Assembly (NCBI RefSeq): GCF_001586275.1
Contig: NZ_CP014545.1
Location: forward strand, 3,188,501 to 3,252,500
DNA length: 64,000 bases
Origin: Sphingorhabdus sp. M41
Lineage (GTDB): Bacteria > Pseudomonadota > Alphaproteobacteria > Sphingomonadales > Sphingomonadaceae
Direction: 5' to 3'
Positions 55,299 to 64,000 of the stretch are shown here, one piece after another. Within the stretch, counting starts at the first letter, position 1, and the number at the start of each line of letters is the position of its first letter. A program made the translations under genes and the position numbers. The notes under the pieces are model-generated. The model made no database searches, was not told the origin of the DNA, and saw only the letters and a list, made by a program, of their open reading frames with translations.

Positions 55299-55559
55299 AG
55301 GCGTGTTCGTCGCCGAAATTCCCCGTCAAAATAAACAACGGGTCACACGGGTCACACCCCCTAAAGCGGAAAACACTCTTTTGCCGTAATGCGCTATTTT
55401 CGGGTCACAGGCTCGCTAGGCACGATATGATGCGGCTTGGTCATGGAATCGGTTTACCAGAAGGCGAGTGCTGTAGGAAAGGGAGGCCTCATCTGCCGAT
55501 TCCCGGAACCGGGGACGGCCGTTCTATATCCCAGGCGCGCGCCTGAAATGCGGCGCGAA

Positions 55560-55961
55560 CTATTCGGTCGTCTTGCCGTCAAAATGCTCATGTTCTTTTT
55601 GAGCATCAGCCGCGGTGGCATGGACGGTACCGTCGATATGTTCGGGCGGACCATAGATAGTGTAGAGCCGAAGCGGTTCCTTGCCGGTGTTGACGACATT
55701 ATGGCTGGCGCCCTGCGGCACGATAATGCCGTCATCCGATTTGACCTTGTTCGCCTTGCCGTCGATCCACACTTCGCCACGTCCTTCTTCGATCCGGAAA
55801 AACTGGTCGCGATCGTCATGCACTTCCTCGCCAATCTCGTCACCGGGCTGGAGCGTCATCAGCACCAGCTGCAGATTATGCCCGGTGTAGAGCACGCGGC
55901 GGAAGTCATCATTCTGTTCGGTCAAAGCTTCGATATCGTCGACAAATCCTTGCATCTGCAT
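55560..55961 (-). CDS. Cupin-domain protein
   Basis: The 133-residue single-domain cupin has GDEIGEEVHDDRDQFFRIEE near residue 40 and a second His-bearing motif GASHNVVNTGKEPLRLYTIY near residue 83. The retained His/Glu ligands suggest a metal-binding fold, with the substrate unknown. It is the last minus-strand gene before the convergent dehydrogenase; the 260 bases between hold no evident gene. Confidence 0.85.
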   Translation of the reverse strand: MQMQGFVDDIEALTEQNDDFRRVLYTGHNLQLVLMTLQPGDEIGEEVHDDRDQFFRIEEGRGEVWIDGKANKVKSDDGIIVPQGASHNVVNTGKEPLRLYTIYGPPEHIDGTVHATAADAQKEHEHFDGKTTE

Positions 55962-55999
55962 TTCCTCTTGTTGGTGCGCTGCTTCGCTTGGTCAGACTT

Positions 56000-56605
56000 T
56001 TACTCGTCTTCGCCGCCTTCGTGCATTTCCTTTTCCCAGCTTTCCTTTGCCGCAACCTGAGCGGCCTTGCTGGCATCGGCGGTCGCGGTAGCGGCCTTGA
56101 TCACGGCTTTCTGTGCCGCGTCTGCTGCCTGCTTAGCAGCAGAAGCGTCGGATTCCAGGCCCGCCTTGAGCGATGCGCCGGTTTCGCGAACGGCTTCACC
56201 GGTTGCGGCCACGGCCTCCTTCACCAGATTTTGGGCCTTGCGGGCATTTTCATCCACCGCCAGATCGACCTTGGCATTGGCGTCGACGATCTTGACCTGC
56301 GCCTTCTTGGCCGCGGCTTCTGCCGTGATTGCCATTTGTGCTGCGGCCTCCTTGTCTTTTTGGGCTTCGGAACAAACGGCCAGCTTGGCCGCTATTACCG
56401 ACATTCTCGCTGCATTATGCGCTTCCACCGCGGCTTTGCTGGCTGCATGTTTTGCATCATCCAGGCTTTGTTCCGCTTCGTCCATCGCGTCATCTTCGGA
56501 TGTGCTGCATTCTGCCGCATCATCGCTTTCTGTTTTCTGGGTGCAACCCTGAATCGCGAGAGAAAGGGCCAGTGTGGCAGCAACGGTGGATATCGTTTTC
56601 TTCAT
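56000..56605 (-). CDS. Ala-rich coiled-coil lipoprotein of unknown function
   Basis: The ATG at 56605 gives 201 residues with a lipoprotein signal peptide (LALSLAIQGC, Cys near residue 19). The mature region is almost all Ala, Lys, Asp and Glu in heptad-like order (AKLAVCSEAQKDKEAAAQMA), predicting long helices like Lpp-type or surface lipoproteins. Two extra Cys occur (ECSTSED, AVCSEAQ). No family is recognised. An upstream extension of the frame to 56776 is not used because it would precede the signal peptide. Confidence 0.7.
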   Translation of the reverse strand: MKKTISTVAATLALSLAIQGCTQKTESDDAAECSTSEDDAMDEAEQSLDDAKHAASKAAVEAHNAARMSVIAAKLAVCSEAQKDKEAAAQMAITAEAAAKKAQVKIVDANAKVDLAVDENARKAQNLVKEAVAATGEAVRETGASLKAGLESDASAAKQAADAAQKAVIKAATATADASKAAQVAAKESWEKEMHEGGEDE

Positions 56606-56741
56606 GACTTGGACTCCGAAATGACATTGGCGAATCGATGAAACATGGCACTGTCCATCGTTCCGGGGGTATGTCCAAAAACAACATGGGCAGTGATTTG
56701 TAACTACGTAATTGTCACAAGTCTCAGCCCGCAAGATATTA

Positions 56742-57725
56742 TCAGCCAGCCTGCAGTTGCTCCTGCGCCAGAACAACTTCCCGAAGATGATCGCCGTTCC
56801 CGACCGGTCTCATGCCATCATCCGACGCGATTTGGCGTTGCTTTTCGCCATAGGCCCAGCGTTTGAGAATATCGGCTTTGATCGTATCGGGCAGGTCGGT
56901 TGCCAGCAATTTTGCAGGGGTTTGAAATATACCGGCGGGATTGCCCAGCAAGGCTTCGATCTCCCATCCCTGTGCTTTCGCTTCGGACTGCAATGTTTCA
57001 AGATAGATGTCCCGGTCAATCCTCGCCTTGACGTCCCGTTCCGTGGGCAGGACCTCTCCGGAAATATAATATTCTCCATTAGGGAGATAAGAATAAGGCA
57101 CGCCGCGATATGCTTGCAGTTCGCCAGCGAAATTCTCGCCGCCGTAACGATTTTCGAGAATATCATGGGTCGCGGGAAGCTCGTGCACATGAACATCGGA
57201 TCCGGAATGATCGACCAGAATTTCTACGGCGTGCTTTTCGTCCGCAGCATTCCAAGTCCGTATCCACAATAGCAGGCCGCCGCGCTCCAGCTGGTCCGCG
57301 ACATAATCGGCGTGATGCTGTCCGATAATCCTTGCCAGAATCGCGCCGATCGCACCGCCGCCAATACCTCCGGCAGCGGCTGCGATTATGGCCGCACCGA
57401 TTGCGCCGCCCGACGCGACCACAGCGGTGAGCGTGGCCAGCGCGCCTACATAAATGAATCCGCCAAAAACGCCGCCTTCTGCATCTCCAATCACATCTGT
57501 CGAAACATAAGCGGTGGTGGGAACCGCGGCGTCATCTTCCAGTTCCTTTACCGAGGCGAAACTGTGGCCAAGTTCCTTTTCAACAGATGAAACCGGAGCG
57601 AGCAGACTGAGCTCAGCGCGATCAAATCCGTGCGACAACAAGTCATCGACCGCCGTCTGAAGGGCCCGCTCGGATTGAAAGACGCCAACCGCTTCGCGGA
57701 CCGTGGGGGTTTCTTGTTCAGCCAT
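56742..57725 (-). CDS. Glycine-zipper containing protein of unknown function
   Basis: ATG 57725 after GGAG gives 327 residues; ATG 57731 is six bases upstream. A hydrophobic Gly/Ala-rich double helix (ALATLTAVVASGGAIGAAII then AGGIGGGAIGAILARIIGQ, about residues 92-135) forms a membrane-inserting hairpin. The N-domain (VFQSERALQTAVDDLLSHGF) looks like stress-type regulatory or GlsB-like proteins. The C-terminal part has no clear match. A membrane-associated stress protein is a guess. Confidence 0.65.
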   Translation of the reverse strand: MAEQETPTVREAVGVFQSERALQTAVDDLLSHGFDRAELSLLAPVSSVEKELGHSFASVKELEDDAAVPTTAYVSTDVIGDAEGGVFGGFIYVGALATLTAVVASGGAIGAAIIAAAAGGIGGGAIGAILARIIGQHHADYVADQLERGGLLLWIRTWNAADEKHAVEILVDHSGSDVHVHELPATHDILENRYGGENFAGELQAYRGVPYSYLPNGEYYISGEVLPTERDVKARIDRDIYLETLQSEAKAQGWEIEALLGNPAGIFQTPAKLLATDLPDTIKADILKRWAYGEKQRQIASDDGMRPVGNGDHLREVVLAQEQLQAG

Positions 57726-57969
57726 AAACATCTTCTCCGGAGGTGGTGCGCGGGGAAAAGTGAGATAATATCTGGCGCCCGTCCATTCCCCGATCCTGTC
57801 TGACAACCCTAGCCTGCACGTGACAGCGGATAACCACGTAATCTCCCTTAGACGTGGCGTTGCAACGGCTGAATGGAGTGATGCAAAAAAGCTGGCCAGC
57901 CCCGTTATGGTCGAGAATGCGGGCCGCAAGCTCGCAGTTGGCACCGAAGCCCGGACAGACCAGCTGTGC

Positions 57970-58659
57970 CTAGTCGTTCAGCATATTGATCGCAGCATGC
58001 ACTCGATCCCGAATGTCATCGCGGTCGAGGCCCGGCTCAATCTCCGGCTGCACTTCATAGGTGATCACACCGCTTTTCTGGACGAAAGTATCGCGTGGCG
58101 AAACGATACCGCTGTTGAGCGCTACCGGCACCAGCGGAATGCCCATCAGCTTGTAGATACCGGCAAAACCGGTCTGCAGCTCGGGGCGTTCGCCATGATG
58201 GGCGCGGCTGCCTTCGGCGAAAATCACGATCGGGCGGCCTTCGGCAACTGCTTTCTTGGCCTGCTTAATGATTTGCCGCATCGCTGCGCCACCACCATCT
58301 CGGTCGATGCCAAGTAGGCCATGTTTGGTCGCGGCCCATCCCCATAGAGGAATGACCAGAAGCTCTTTCTTGGCAATGACTACGGGTCTGTCGAAAATCC
58401 TCAGCAGATCGATGGTTTCGAACATGCTTTCATGCTTGAAGACATAGAGCAAAGGCTCATTGCGGATCTCACCCTTGATCTCGACGCGGATGCCGAGAAT
58501 CAGGCGGGCACATAGATAGTGATAGCGGCTCCAATATTGCGCCATGTAATAGATGCTCTTTGGCCAGAAAAACGCACCAATGAATGTGGCAATGATGATC
58601 GGTACCGAGCCGATATAAAAGACGGCCATGAAGATCAGCGAACGGAGGAAAGCCAGCAT
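57970..58659 (-). CDS. 1-acyl-glycerol-3-phosphate acyltransferase (PlsC-type)
   Basis: The 229-residue protein has an N-terminal membrane helix, the acyltransferase HX4D-like motif in FKHESMFETIDLL (His-x4-Glu, near residue 75) and the block IFAEGSRAHHGER near residue 153. It would acylate lysophosphatidic acid at the membrane. The usual motif Asp is Glu here, which is tolerated in some PlsC homologues. It is the last gene of the ftsE-ftsX-ydcF-plsC minus-strand run. Confidence 0.88.
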   Translation of the reverse strand: MLAFLRSLIFMAVFYIGSVPIIIATFIGAFFWPKSIYYMAQYWSRYHYLCARLILGIRVEIKGEIRNEPLLYVFKHESMFETIDLLRIFDRPVVIAKKELLVIPLWGWAATKHGLLGIDRDGGGAAMRQIIKQAKKAVAEGRPIVIFAEGSRAHHGERPELQTGFAGIYKLMGIPLVPVALNSGIVSPRDTFVQKSGVITYEVQPEIEPGLDRDDIRDRVHAAINMLND

Positions 58660-58660
58660 C

Positions 58661-59194
58661 TCAGACCCCCGCCAAAGCGGCCAGACGGCGCATCAGATAT
58701 TTATTATACTCGACGAACAATGTGCCCAGCGAAGGTTGTGTCTGCACCGCGTCGGACAAAATCTGGATATCCTGCGGCATGGCCCGTTCCAGTTCCAGGC
58801 GAGCGCGCCGCATATGCCAGTCTGAGGTGACCAGACGCACCGACTTGTCGCCCCGCCTGACAGTCCAGCGGGCTATTTCCAGGGCGTTGGAGCGCGTGTC
58901 CACCGCCTGAAACCCGAGATCAATACAACAATCGAACAAATCACTGGCTCGTTCATATTCGGCAGCAAGTTCCGCTGGCTTTACATCCCGGTCGACCCCA
59001 GAGATCAGCAGTCGGCCAGCGGTTTTTGCCGCGACAATGTCGAGCGCGCGGTCAATGCGGCCAGCGCCTCCGGTCAGTACGACGACCGAACCGGTATGCG
59101 CGTCATCGACCGCCGGACGCGGCAAATCGATGGCGAACCAGGCAAAGCCGATGATCCACAGCAGGATCATGAAAGAGAAGAAACGTAAAATCAT
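58661..59194 (-). CDS. YdcF-family (DUF218) protein
   Basis: The 177-residue protein has an N-terminal membrane helix (FFSFMILLWIIGFAWFAI). DUF218 motifs VVVLTGGAGRIDRALDI and LLISGVDRD follow, then TSDWHMRRARLELERA near residue 120. Family members are membrane-tethered and linked to cell-wall or lipid-carrier metabolism, with no settled reaction. It is one base from plsC. Confidence 0.85.
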   Translation of the reverse strand: MILRFFSFMILLWIIGFAWFAIDLPRPAVDDAHTGSVVVLTGGAGRIDRALDIVAAKTAGRLLISGVDRDVKPAELAAEYERASDLFDCCIDLGFQAVDTRSNALEIARWTVRRGDKSVRLVTSDWHMRRARLELERAMPQDIQILSDAVQTQPSLGTLFVEYNKYLMRRLAALAGV

Positions 59195-59203
59195 CCAGCG
59201 GGG

Positions 59204-60100
59204 CTATAATATCTTTTTCAGGGCGCCGATAACCGTCAGCTTGGCGGTTATCATGGCAAGGCACATTCCCAATATCGGAATGACGGCAATTATCAACCAG
59301 CTCCACCAGTCGAGACCGATTGATTGCACCAGTCCGGAACCCAGAGCGGTCAATTGTATGCTGATCAACCAGATGATCGCTGCCCCGCCGGCCAGACCGA
59401 TCAATCCGCCGAGCAGCGCGTCCAGAGCAATGCGCCGCTGGAACAATCGGCTGATTTGCTGATCGGTGCCGCCGAGCAAATGCACGACCGCGATGGTTTC
59501 ACTATGGGTGTTGAGCGCCGATCGCGCCGAAATGATCACCGCGGCTCCGGTCGCCAGGGCAAGCAGGCCGACCAGGCCAAAGGCAATCCACTGAAAGGAC
59601 CGCACTAGGGAAATGACCGGTGCGATATAGCCGCTGCTCGGCTCTACGCGGGCTCCCGGTGCGATCGGCTGCAGCGCGCTGCGCAGCGACTGATATTCTG
59701 CACTGGTGCCCGCCCGGGTCAGTTTCAGATCAATCAGCGCCGGAAGCGGTATATCGTCGGCCAGATCCTGGGCACCAAGCCATGGTTCGATCAGCGCCTC
59801 GATCTCCTCGGGCGGCAGCACCCGGACCTCTTCGATGAGCGGCAGCGCGCGCAAGCGCTCGGCAGCGGCTGTGGCCTGACGGTTGCGGCTGTCCGGATTG
59901 GCTTCAATAATCTGTACCGTCGCCCGGCTGGACAGTTCATCCGACACATCGCCCATCGCGCGCGTCATCGCGAGCCCGGCTGCTGCCGCCAGAACGGTAA
60001 GGAAAATCATGATCGCTATGACCCACGGCATCGGTCCGGACAAGCGGCCTTCCGGTATCAGGCGCCGGTCATGACCGGGAATGGCAAAAAATTTGAACAT
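59204..60100 (-). CDS. ftsX: Cell-division permease-like protein FtsX
   Basis: The 298-residue protein has four membrane helices: one N-terminal (PWVIAIMIFLTVLAAAAGLA), one near residue 170 and two C-terminal. The extracytoplasmic loop between the first two is FtsX-like (IIEANPDSRNRQATAAAERL). FtsX with FtsE controls peptidoglycan hydrolases at the septum. ftsE lies directly upstream with 12 bases between. Confidence 0.9.
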   Translation of the reverse strand: MFKFFAIPGHDRRLIPEGRLSGPMPWVIAIMIFLTVLAAAAGLAMTRAMGDVSDELSSRATVQIIEANPDSRNRQATAAAERLRALPLIEEVRVLPPEEIEALIEPWLGAQDLADDIPLPALIDLKLTRAGTSAEYQSLRSALQPIAPGARVEPSSGYIAPVISLVRSFQWIAFGLVGLLALATGAAVIISARSALNTHSETIAVVHLLGGTDQQISRLFQRRIALDALLGGLIGLAGGAAIIWLISIQLTALGSGLVQSIGLDWWSWLIIAVIPILGMCLAMITAKLTVIGALKKIL

Positions 60101-60112
60101 GCCCCTTGCGAC

Positions 60113-60826
60113 CTATTGCAACTGGGCTTTGGGGAGCGGCGGATGGCGCAGCGACCCGGTCGGATCGGCAAGCATGCCTTTTTCCAGCCGCATCATCTGC
60201 GCGCCCGGGATCTTGCTGAGCAAATGGATGTCATGGGTCGCTACGACGATGGTCGTGCCAAGTGTGTTGAGCGCCTCGAACAGCTGCAGCAGCCGGATCG
60301 CCATGTCGGGGTCGACATTGCCGGTCGGTTCGTCGGCCACCAATATTTCCGGCCTGCCAATCACCGCCCGAGCAATAGCCACGCGCTGTTGTTCGCCACC
60401 CGAGAGCGTCGCTGGCCGGGCGGAAGCCCGATCCCCGAGACCAACCCAATCGAGCATCTCCGTAACCGGTATCTCGAGATCCTTTTCGCGGACCCCGGCA
60501 ACCCTCAGCGGCAGCGCGATATTGTCGAATGCCGACAGATGCGGGACGAGACGGAAATCCTGAAAAACCACACCGATACGGCGACGAAAACCGGGCAGAC
60601 GCTCGCGCGGCATGGTTACTGCATCTTCGCCAAACAGGCGGATGACGCCTCGGCTGGGGCGTTGTGACAGATAGAGCAGCTTGAGCAGCGATGTTTTCCC
60701 TGCGCCCGATGCACCGGTGAGAAAATAGAAGCTGCCCGGAAATAGGGTGAAGTTGAGATCGGCCAGTGTTTCTGCGCCTGCACCGTAGCGCAAACCGACA
60801 TTTTCAAATCGAACAATTTCGTCCAT
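60113..60826 (-). CDS. ftsE: Cell-division ATP-binding protein FtsE
   Basis: The 237-residue ABC ATPase has Walker [17 protein letters not shown] near residue 38, the Q-loop GVVFQDFRL, the signature [15 protein letters not shown] near residue 142 and Walker [13 protein letters not shown] near residue 164. This is the FtsE type of normal length, working with FtsX. Confidence 0.95.
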   Translation of the reverse strand: MDEIVRFENVGLRYGAGAETLADLNFTLFPGSFYFLTGASGAGKTSLLKLLYLSQRPSRGVIRLFGEDAVTMPRERLPGFRRRIGVVFQDFRLVPHLSAFDNIALPLRVAGVREKDLEIPVTEMLDWVGLGDRASARPATLSGGEQQRVAIARAVIGRPEILVADEPTGNVDPDMAIRLLQLFEALNTLGTTIVVATHDIHLLSKIPGAQMMRLEKGMLADPTGSLRHPPLPKAQLQ

Positions 60827-61024
60827 TATGCTCTACATTCCAATATCGCGGCGAAATATTGCCCGGTCGCGCAACCAATAGGCCGGGAAGACCCTTCAAA
60901 TCAACTCCGCTGTCAGGCAGCAACAATCAATTTGGCAGGAAAACGCGCAAAAACCGTCTTCGGTCTCAAATCGGTTAAGCAGCCACTTGCAGTTTGCGGT
61001 CATGGCGTGTTTAGAGGGGGCGTC

Positions 61025-61801
61025 ATGATTTTGAATTGTCCGGCTTGTAAAACACGTTATCTCGTACCCGACAGTGCCATTGGACCCAATGGCCGTTCGG
61101 TGCGCTGCGCTTCCTGTCGGCATAGCTGGTTCCAGGAAGCCGCCATTCCGGAAATGGAACCGGCCGTTCCGGAAAGGGAATTGGTCGAGGCCAGTCCTGT
61201 GGGACAGGCGCCGGCAGTTCCCGAACCGGCAACTGTCGCTGATCGGAATTGGGTACCAACCCCGCCTGCCTCGCCAGTCACCCGTTCAGCCCCGCCGCCG
61301 CCGATTTCCGTCACACCCGGCTATTCCGCCGGCGAAAGCAGCTTTGCGCACGAGCCGCCGTTCAAGCCCCGCCGGAATCCAGCGAAACTCTGGACAATGG
61401 CTGCCATCGCCTTTGCCGCGCTGGTACTGGCTTCGGGCGCCGCACTCTATGTCTTCGGACCGCCACAATGGATTTCCGACTATGAGTTCGCCTCGACCGA
61501 AGCGACTCCTCTGCTCATCGAACTGAGCCAGAAACAGGACCGCCGGACCCTGCCAGACGGCACCGAATATTTTGCCGCCAGCGGAACGATCATCAATCCC
61601 ACCACCGTAGACCAGTCGGTCCCGCCCATGCTGGTGATCCTGCGCGATGCCGGAGGCCGGATTGTCTACAGCTGGAAAATGAAAGCCCCGGCGCAATCGC
61701 TCGCCCCCGGAGCAAAGATCAATTTCAACGAAGCCAAGCTGGACGTGCCCCGCGGCGCCAGCCAGCTGGAAGTAGGTTGGGCTGATAACAGCAGGGACTG
61801 A
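61025..61801 (+). CDS. MJ0042-type zinc-ribbon membrane protein
   Basis: The ATG at 61025 gives 258 residues. The start [20 protein letters not shown] with [10 protein letters not shown] forms a four-Cys zinc ribbon of the MJ0042 type. A Pro-rich linker follows, then one membrane helix ([14 protein letters not shown], about residues 137-150) and a C-terminal beta domain ([20 protein letters not shown]) like DUF3426. It is divergent from ftsE, and its role is unknown. Confidence 0.82.
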   Translation: MILNCPACKTRYLVPDSAIGPNGRSVRCASCRHSWFQEAAIPEMEPAVPERELVEASPVGQAPAVPEPATVADRNWVPTPPASPVTRSAPPPPISVTPGYSAGESSFAHEPPFKPRRNPAKLWTMAAIAFAALVLASGAALYVFGPPQWISDYEFASTEATPLLIELSQKQDRRTLPDGTEYFAASGTIINPTTVDQSVPPMLVILRDAGGRIVYSWKMKAPAQSLAPGAKINFNEAKLDVPRGASQLEVGWADNSRD

Positions 61802-61818
61802 CTGCGCCATCCGGCCGG

Positions 61819-62088
61819 TCAGTAAAATTCCTGCAGCCGAATCATGCCACCGTCCGCGCTTTTGACCTCGGTCGTCGAGCGGGCCGTGGCAATCTGGAAT
61901 ATCTGGCCCCCATCCGCGATGGCCTGCCCGCCGCGCCGGGTGGTCTGCATGTTGAAATCAATCGCTTCTCCACGCAGGATTCGGGCACTCGCCATCGCCT
62001 GCACCCGCGCATGACCGCTGGGCGCGTCGATCGAAGGCCGGTCTGGCGCTCCAGCGAGAAAAAGCATGAAGAGCAGCAGACTGTCCAT
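61819..62088 (-). CDS. Small secreted protein of unknown function
   Basis: ATG 62088 gives 89 residues with a signal-peptide-like start (MDSLLLFMLFLAGAPDRPSI). An ATG at 62151 would add 21 residues before it. The mature region (ARILRGEAIDFNMQTTRRGG) has no recognised family. It is convergent with the zinc-ribbon gene. Confidence 0.55.
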   Translation of the reverse strand: MDSLLLFMLFLAGAPDRPSIDAPSGHARVQAMASARILRGEAIDFNMQTTRRGGQAIADGGQIFQIATARSTTEVKSADGGMIRLQEFY

Positions 62089-62331
62089 TTCGCCAGAGTA
62101 AAGCCGGGCCTTTCGGAGCGGACAAGACCGATTATGGGTTAACAGCCTCATCTGGCGATATTTTTATCGATATGATGGCCGTGACGGCTGATCCTGTGCT
62201 TTTGCGGGACAAATCCGTCCTGCCGGTTAACGGAACAGCCGGGTGGTGACGAATATCAGTTGCGGCTGGGATACCCCTTTGCTAAGGGCACGCGCCTACC
62301 CGGGACTTAGCTGTCCCAAGCTAGAGACAGT

Positions 62332-62420
62332 GCGGTCGTGGCGGAATTGGTAGACGCGCAGCGTTGAGGTCGCTGTGGGGTTAATACCCCGTGGAAGTTC
62401 GAGTCTTCTCGACCGCACCA
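62332..62420 (+). tRNA. tRNA-Leu (anticodon GAG)
   Basis: The class II fold has acceptor GCGGTCG/CGACCGC, D arm GGCGGAATTGGTAGACGC, anticodon loop TTGAGGT (anticodon GAG), a long variable arm and T arm AAGTTCGAGTCTT. CCA is encoded at the 3' end (62418-62420). Confidence 0.95.
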
Positions 62421-62590
62421 TTTCGGATTTTTTATCAAGACAACCGCCCTTGCGGCGCAGGCCGAATCGCCAAGCCAGAAGCGATCATCGCGATGGCTTA
62501 ACCCGTGGCATTGGCGAGGCACCGGCATAAACGGGGGATTGCGCCGGAAAGCACGTTCACAGGCCTGCTGCAGCAGCTATTCCGTCCGGC

Positions 62591-63511
62591 TCACCTGTGA
62601 GCGAGCGCGAAATCCAGTGCCGCGCATATGGCAGTCACTTGCGCGTTGTTACATTCCCTGGGCGTCACGCGGGCGCTGTCCGGATAGACTTCGGTTGTTG
62701 TCCTGAACCGGGCATCGGTAATGGCACCGCACATGGCATTTTTGGCTTGCGGATATTCGATCACGCCATCAGCGACGACGGGCGAGCCTATGATCATGTT
62801 ATTTTCATCTGGCGGCGCGATGTGCGTTACATTTTCGACCGCCGAAATAATGGCCTGCTGGAAGGCAGGTTGCGGGTTTTCCTTGTCGTCAACCAGATAG
62901 AATCCATCGGGCACAGCCCCGGGCGTATAGCTATTGCCGTCTCGCGCAGCCAAGGCGGGCCGAAATTCGGTCTCGTCGCTGTCGGTTGTTTCATGCAGAT
63001 CGATATGCAAAAGATACGGTCCGGTCTGCGAGGCAATCAACCCCATCAGCGCGGAGCACTCAATCGCTTCGCTATTTGCTTTGAAGTTGCGATTGGGATC
63101 CAATGCGTCATAATTCCAGCGATTGACGCGCTCGTAAGCCCAAGGGCTCACGCAGGCTGCTACCAGAAGATTGGCTTTTCCTGCATAGTCGGCGGCCCGC
63201 GTTTCGAGAAATTCAAGAGCGCCCATTATGCCACTCGTTTCATATCCGTGGACTCCGCCAGTCACGAGAGCCGTGGGCAGAGCGGGGTCTCGGGGACCGT
63301 TGCGGAGAGCGAACAGTGGGTATGTTTCGTCAGCGTAATCAAGTTGGCCATAAGGGAGGATTTCGAACCGGTCGGCCAGTGCCTCGATCCGCGGCACCAC
63401 GTCCTCGGCATATCGACGCTCAACAGATTGACTGGCCCGCCATTGCTTCCGCTCATCCTCGTCCCATGGCTGGCCCGGAATACCGATCGGATAAAAGGGG
63501 GAGCTATTCAT
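62591..63511 (-). CDS. M14-type metallopeptidase / succinylglutamate desuccinylase-like
   Basis: The 306-residue protein has the zinc motif GGVHGYETSG (HxxE, about residues 94-97) and the third ligand in LLHIDLHETTD near residue 170. DPNRNFKAN near residue 138 belongs to the M14/AstE group, and the catalytic Glu is probably in TTEVYPDS. It would remove a C-terminal amino acid or an acyl group from an amino acid. The N-terminal helical part (KQWRASQSVERRYAEDVV) is extra. Substrate is unknown. There is no signal peptide. Confidence 0.8.
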   Translation of the reverse strand: MNSSPFYPIGIPGQPWDEDERKQWRASQSVERRYAEDVVPRIEALADRFEILPYGQLDYADETYPLFALRNGPRDPALPTALVTGGVHGYETSGIMGALEFLETRAADYAGKANLLVAACVSPWAYERVNRWNYDALDPNRNFKANSEAIECSALMGLIASQTGPYLLHIDLHETTDSDETEFRPALAARDGNSYTPGAVPDGFYLVDDKENPQPAFQQAIISAVENVTHIAPPDENNMIIGSPVVADGVIEYPQAKNAMCGAITDARFRTTTEVYPDSARVTPRECNNAQVTAICAALDFALAHR

Positions 63512-63679
63512 TCTGGTCTCACTGGCTAAATTGGCAAATCACAGTTCGGCAGTTGCGCTATCAATGCCGAACCAATTTCAACTTAGTGCCAGTGGAGGAG
63601 AAATGACAGGGGTTGATGGCTTCCTGACAGCCGATGTGATGGCCAATGAGTACACCGGGTTGCCAAAGAGGCTTTGTGA

Positions 63680-64000
63680 TCAACCGGAGTGCTGCGTCTT
63701 GGTCTGGCCGCCAGGGCTTGTGTCGCCCGCTGGCGGCATGGCGGACAATTTCTTGCGAAAGATGGACTTGATCAGCCATGGCTCGAGTATTCGCCCAACG
63801 ACATAGAGCGTCGCAAAAATCGCTGCCAGAATATAGGCGGTCTTGGGCGAGTGCTTTTTTTCCTTTTCCTCTTCTTTTTCTTTCTCTTTTTTCTTTTTGT
63901 CGGGCTTGTCCGGCGCGGGGGCGCCCATGGCTGCGTCGAACCAGTGCAACTTCACGTCTTTGTCCACCTCGTCATCCTCTTTCGATTTGTCGGTGTCCTT
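63680..64000 (-). CDS. Charged membrane protein, 5' part beyond the right edge
   Basis: The frame enters from the right edge (its first visible GTG at 63967 is preceded by in-frame KDTDKSKEDDEV) and ends at 63680. A Lys/Glu-only stretch (KKKKEKEKEEEKEKK) precedes one membrane helix (TAYILAAIFATLYVVGRI) and a short tail. The function is unknown, and the true start is outside the window. Confidence 0.6.
   Translation of the reverse strand, partial: KDTDKSKEDDEVDKDVKLHWFDAAMGAPAPDKPDKKKKEKEKEEEKEKKHSPKTAYILAAIFATLYVVGRILEPWLIKSIFRKKLSAMPPAGDTSPGGQTKTQHSG

Noticed and set aside
55299-55559. Tandem GGGTCACAC units after the prephenate dehydrogenase gene
   Set aside because: Only two adjacent copies and one partial copy occur; too short to call an operator or repeat array.
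1-64000. CRISPR array, complete prophage or insertion sequence
   Set aside because: No spaced direct repeats, phage structural cluster or intact transposase was seen; the only recombinase is the broken integrase at 32865-33319.

Overview
The window looks like a chromosomal segment of an alphaproteobacterium, most likely a sphingomonad (Sphingomonadales). This is inferred from gene content: an EipA/DUF1134 protein, an alphaproteobacterial metX-metW pair, an ftsEX-ydcF-plsC operon, PYROXD2-like and AtuA-type oxidoreductases, and short 'CCCAGC..GCTGGG' palindromic repeats. No rRNA or taxonomic marker long enough for a firm assignment is present.

Layout. (1) 1-12 kb is a metabolic region. It holds the 5' part of a DUF885 gene (minus), an FAD-dependent oxidoreductase, a DUF3604 / parvulin PPIase / HupE trio, two Rossmann-fold oxidoreductases on the minus strand, and a plus-strand run of VOC protein, AtuA-family protein, TIGR03084-family protein and a Crp/Fnr regulator interrupted by an in-frame TGA. 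(2) 12.3-32 kb is an exopolysaccharide/O-antigen type locus, visibly more AT-rich than its flanks. A left minus-strand block has a Wzx flippase, a beta-helix protein and a decayed mannose-1-phosphate guanylyltransferase. A central plus-strand block has a 2OG-Fe(II) oxygenase, a GT2, a Wzy-like polymerase, a GT4, three UDP-L-amino-sugar enzymes, an epimerase-phosphoglycosyltransferase fusion and a WbuB-like GT4. A right minus-strand block has an O-antigen ligase/polymerase, Wza, the Wzc tyrosine autokinase and an unknown protein. (3) 32.3-33.6 kb is a remnant of an integrated element: a HTH protein and a broken tyrosine-recombinase gene beside tRNA-Ser(GCU). (4) 33.7-50.5 kb is core housekeeping: eipA, ribE, ribD, a TonB-like protein, gltX, nadE, prs, a DsbB-like protein, hisN, rpmI, rplT, pheS, pheT, prfC and an MFS transporter. 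(5) 50.5-51.3 kb is a yefM-yoeB toxin-antitoxin module bracketed by two copies of a palindromic repeat. (6) 51.3-64 kb holds metW, metX, hisC, a prephenate dehydrogenase, a cupin, two envelope-type proteins, plsC, ydcF, ftsX, ftsE, a zinc-ribbon protein, tRNA-Leu(GAG), an M14-type amidohydrolase and a partial charged membrane protein.

How the parts work together. The polysaccharide locus contains the parts of a Wzx/Wzy-dependent pathway: precursor synthesis (UDP-GlcNAc to a UDP-N-acetyl-L-6-deoxyhexosamine), a priming phosphoglycosyltransferase, chain-extending glycosyltransferases, a flippase, polymerase/ligase candidates and Wza/Wzc export. The dead GDP-mannose enzyme and the tRNA-linked integrase remnant suggest the locus has been remodelled by gene exchange. 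The strongest points for follow-up are the epimerase-PGT fusion with a possible small coupled upstream gene, the interrupted Crp regulator, the manC deletion scar, and the repeat-flanked toxin-antitoxin module with a near-leaderless promoter.
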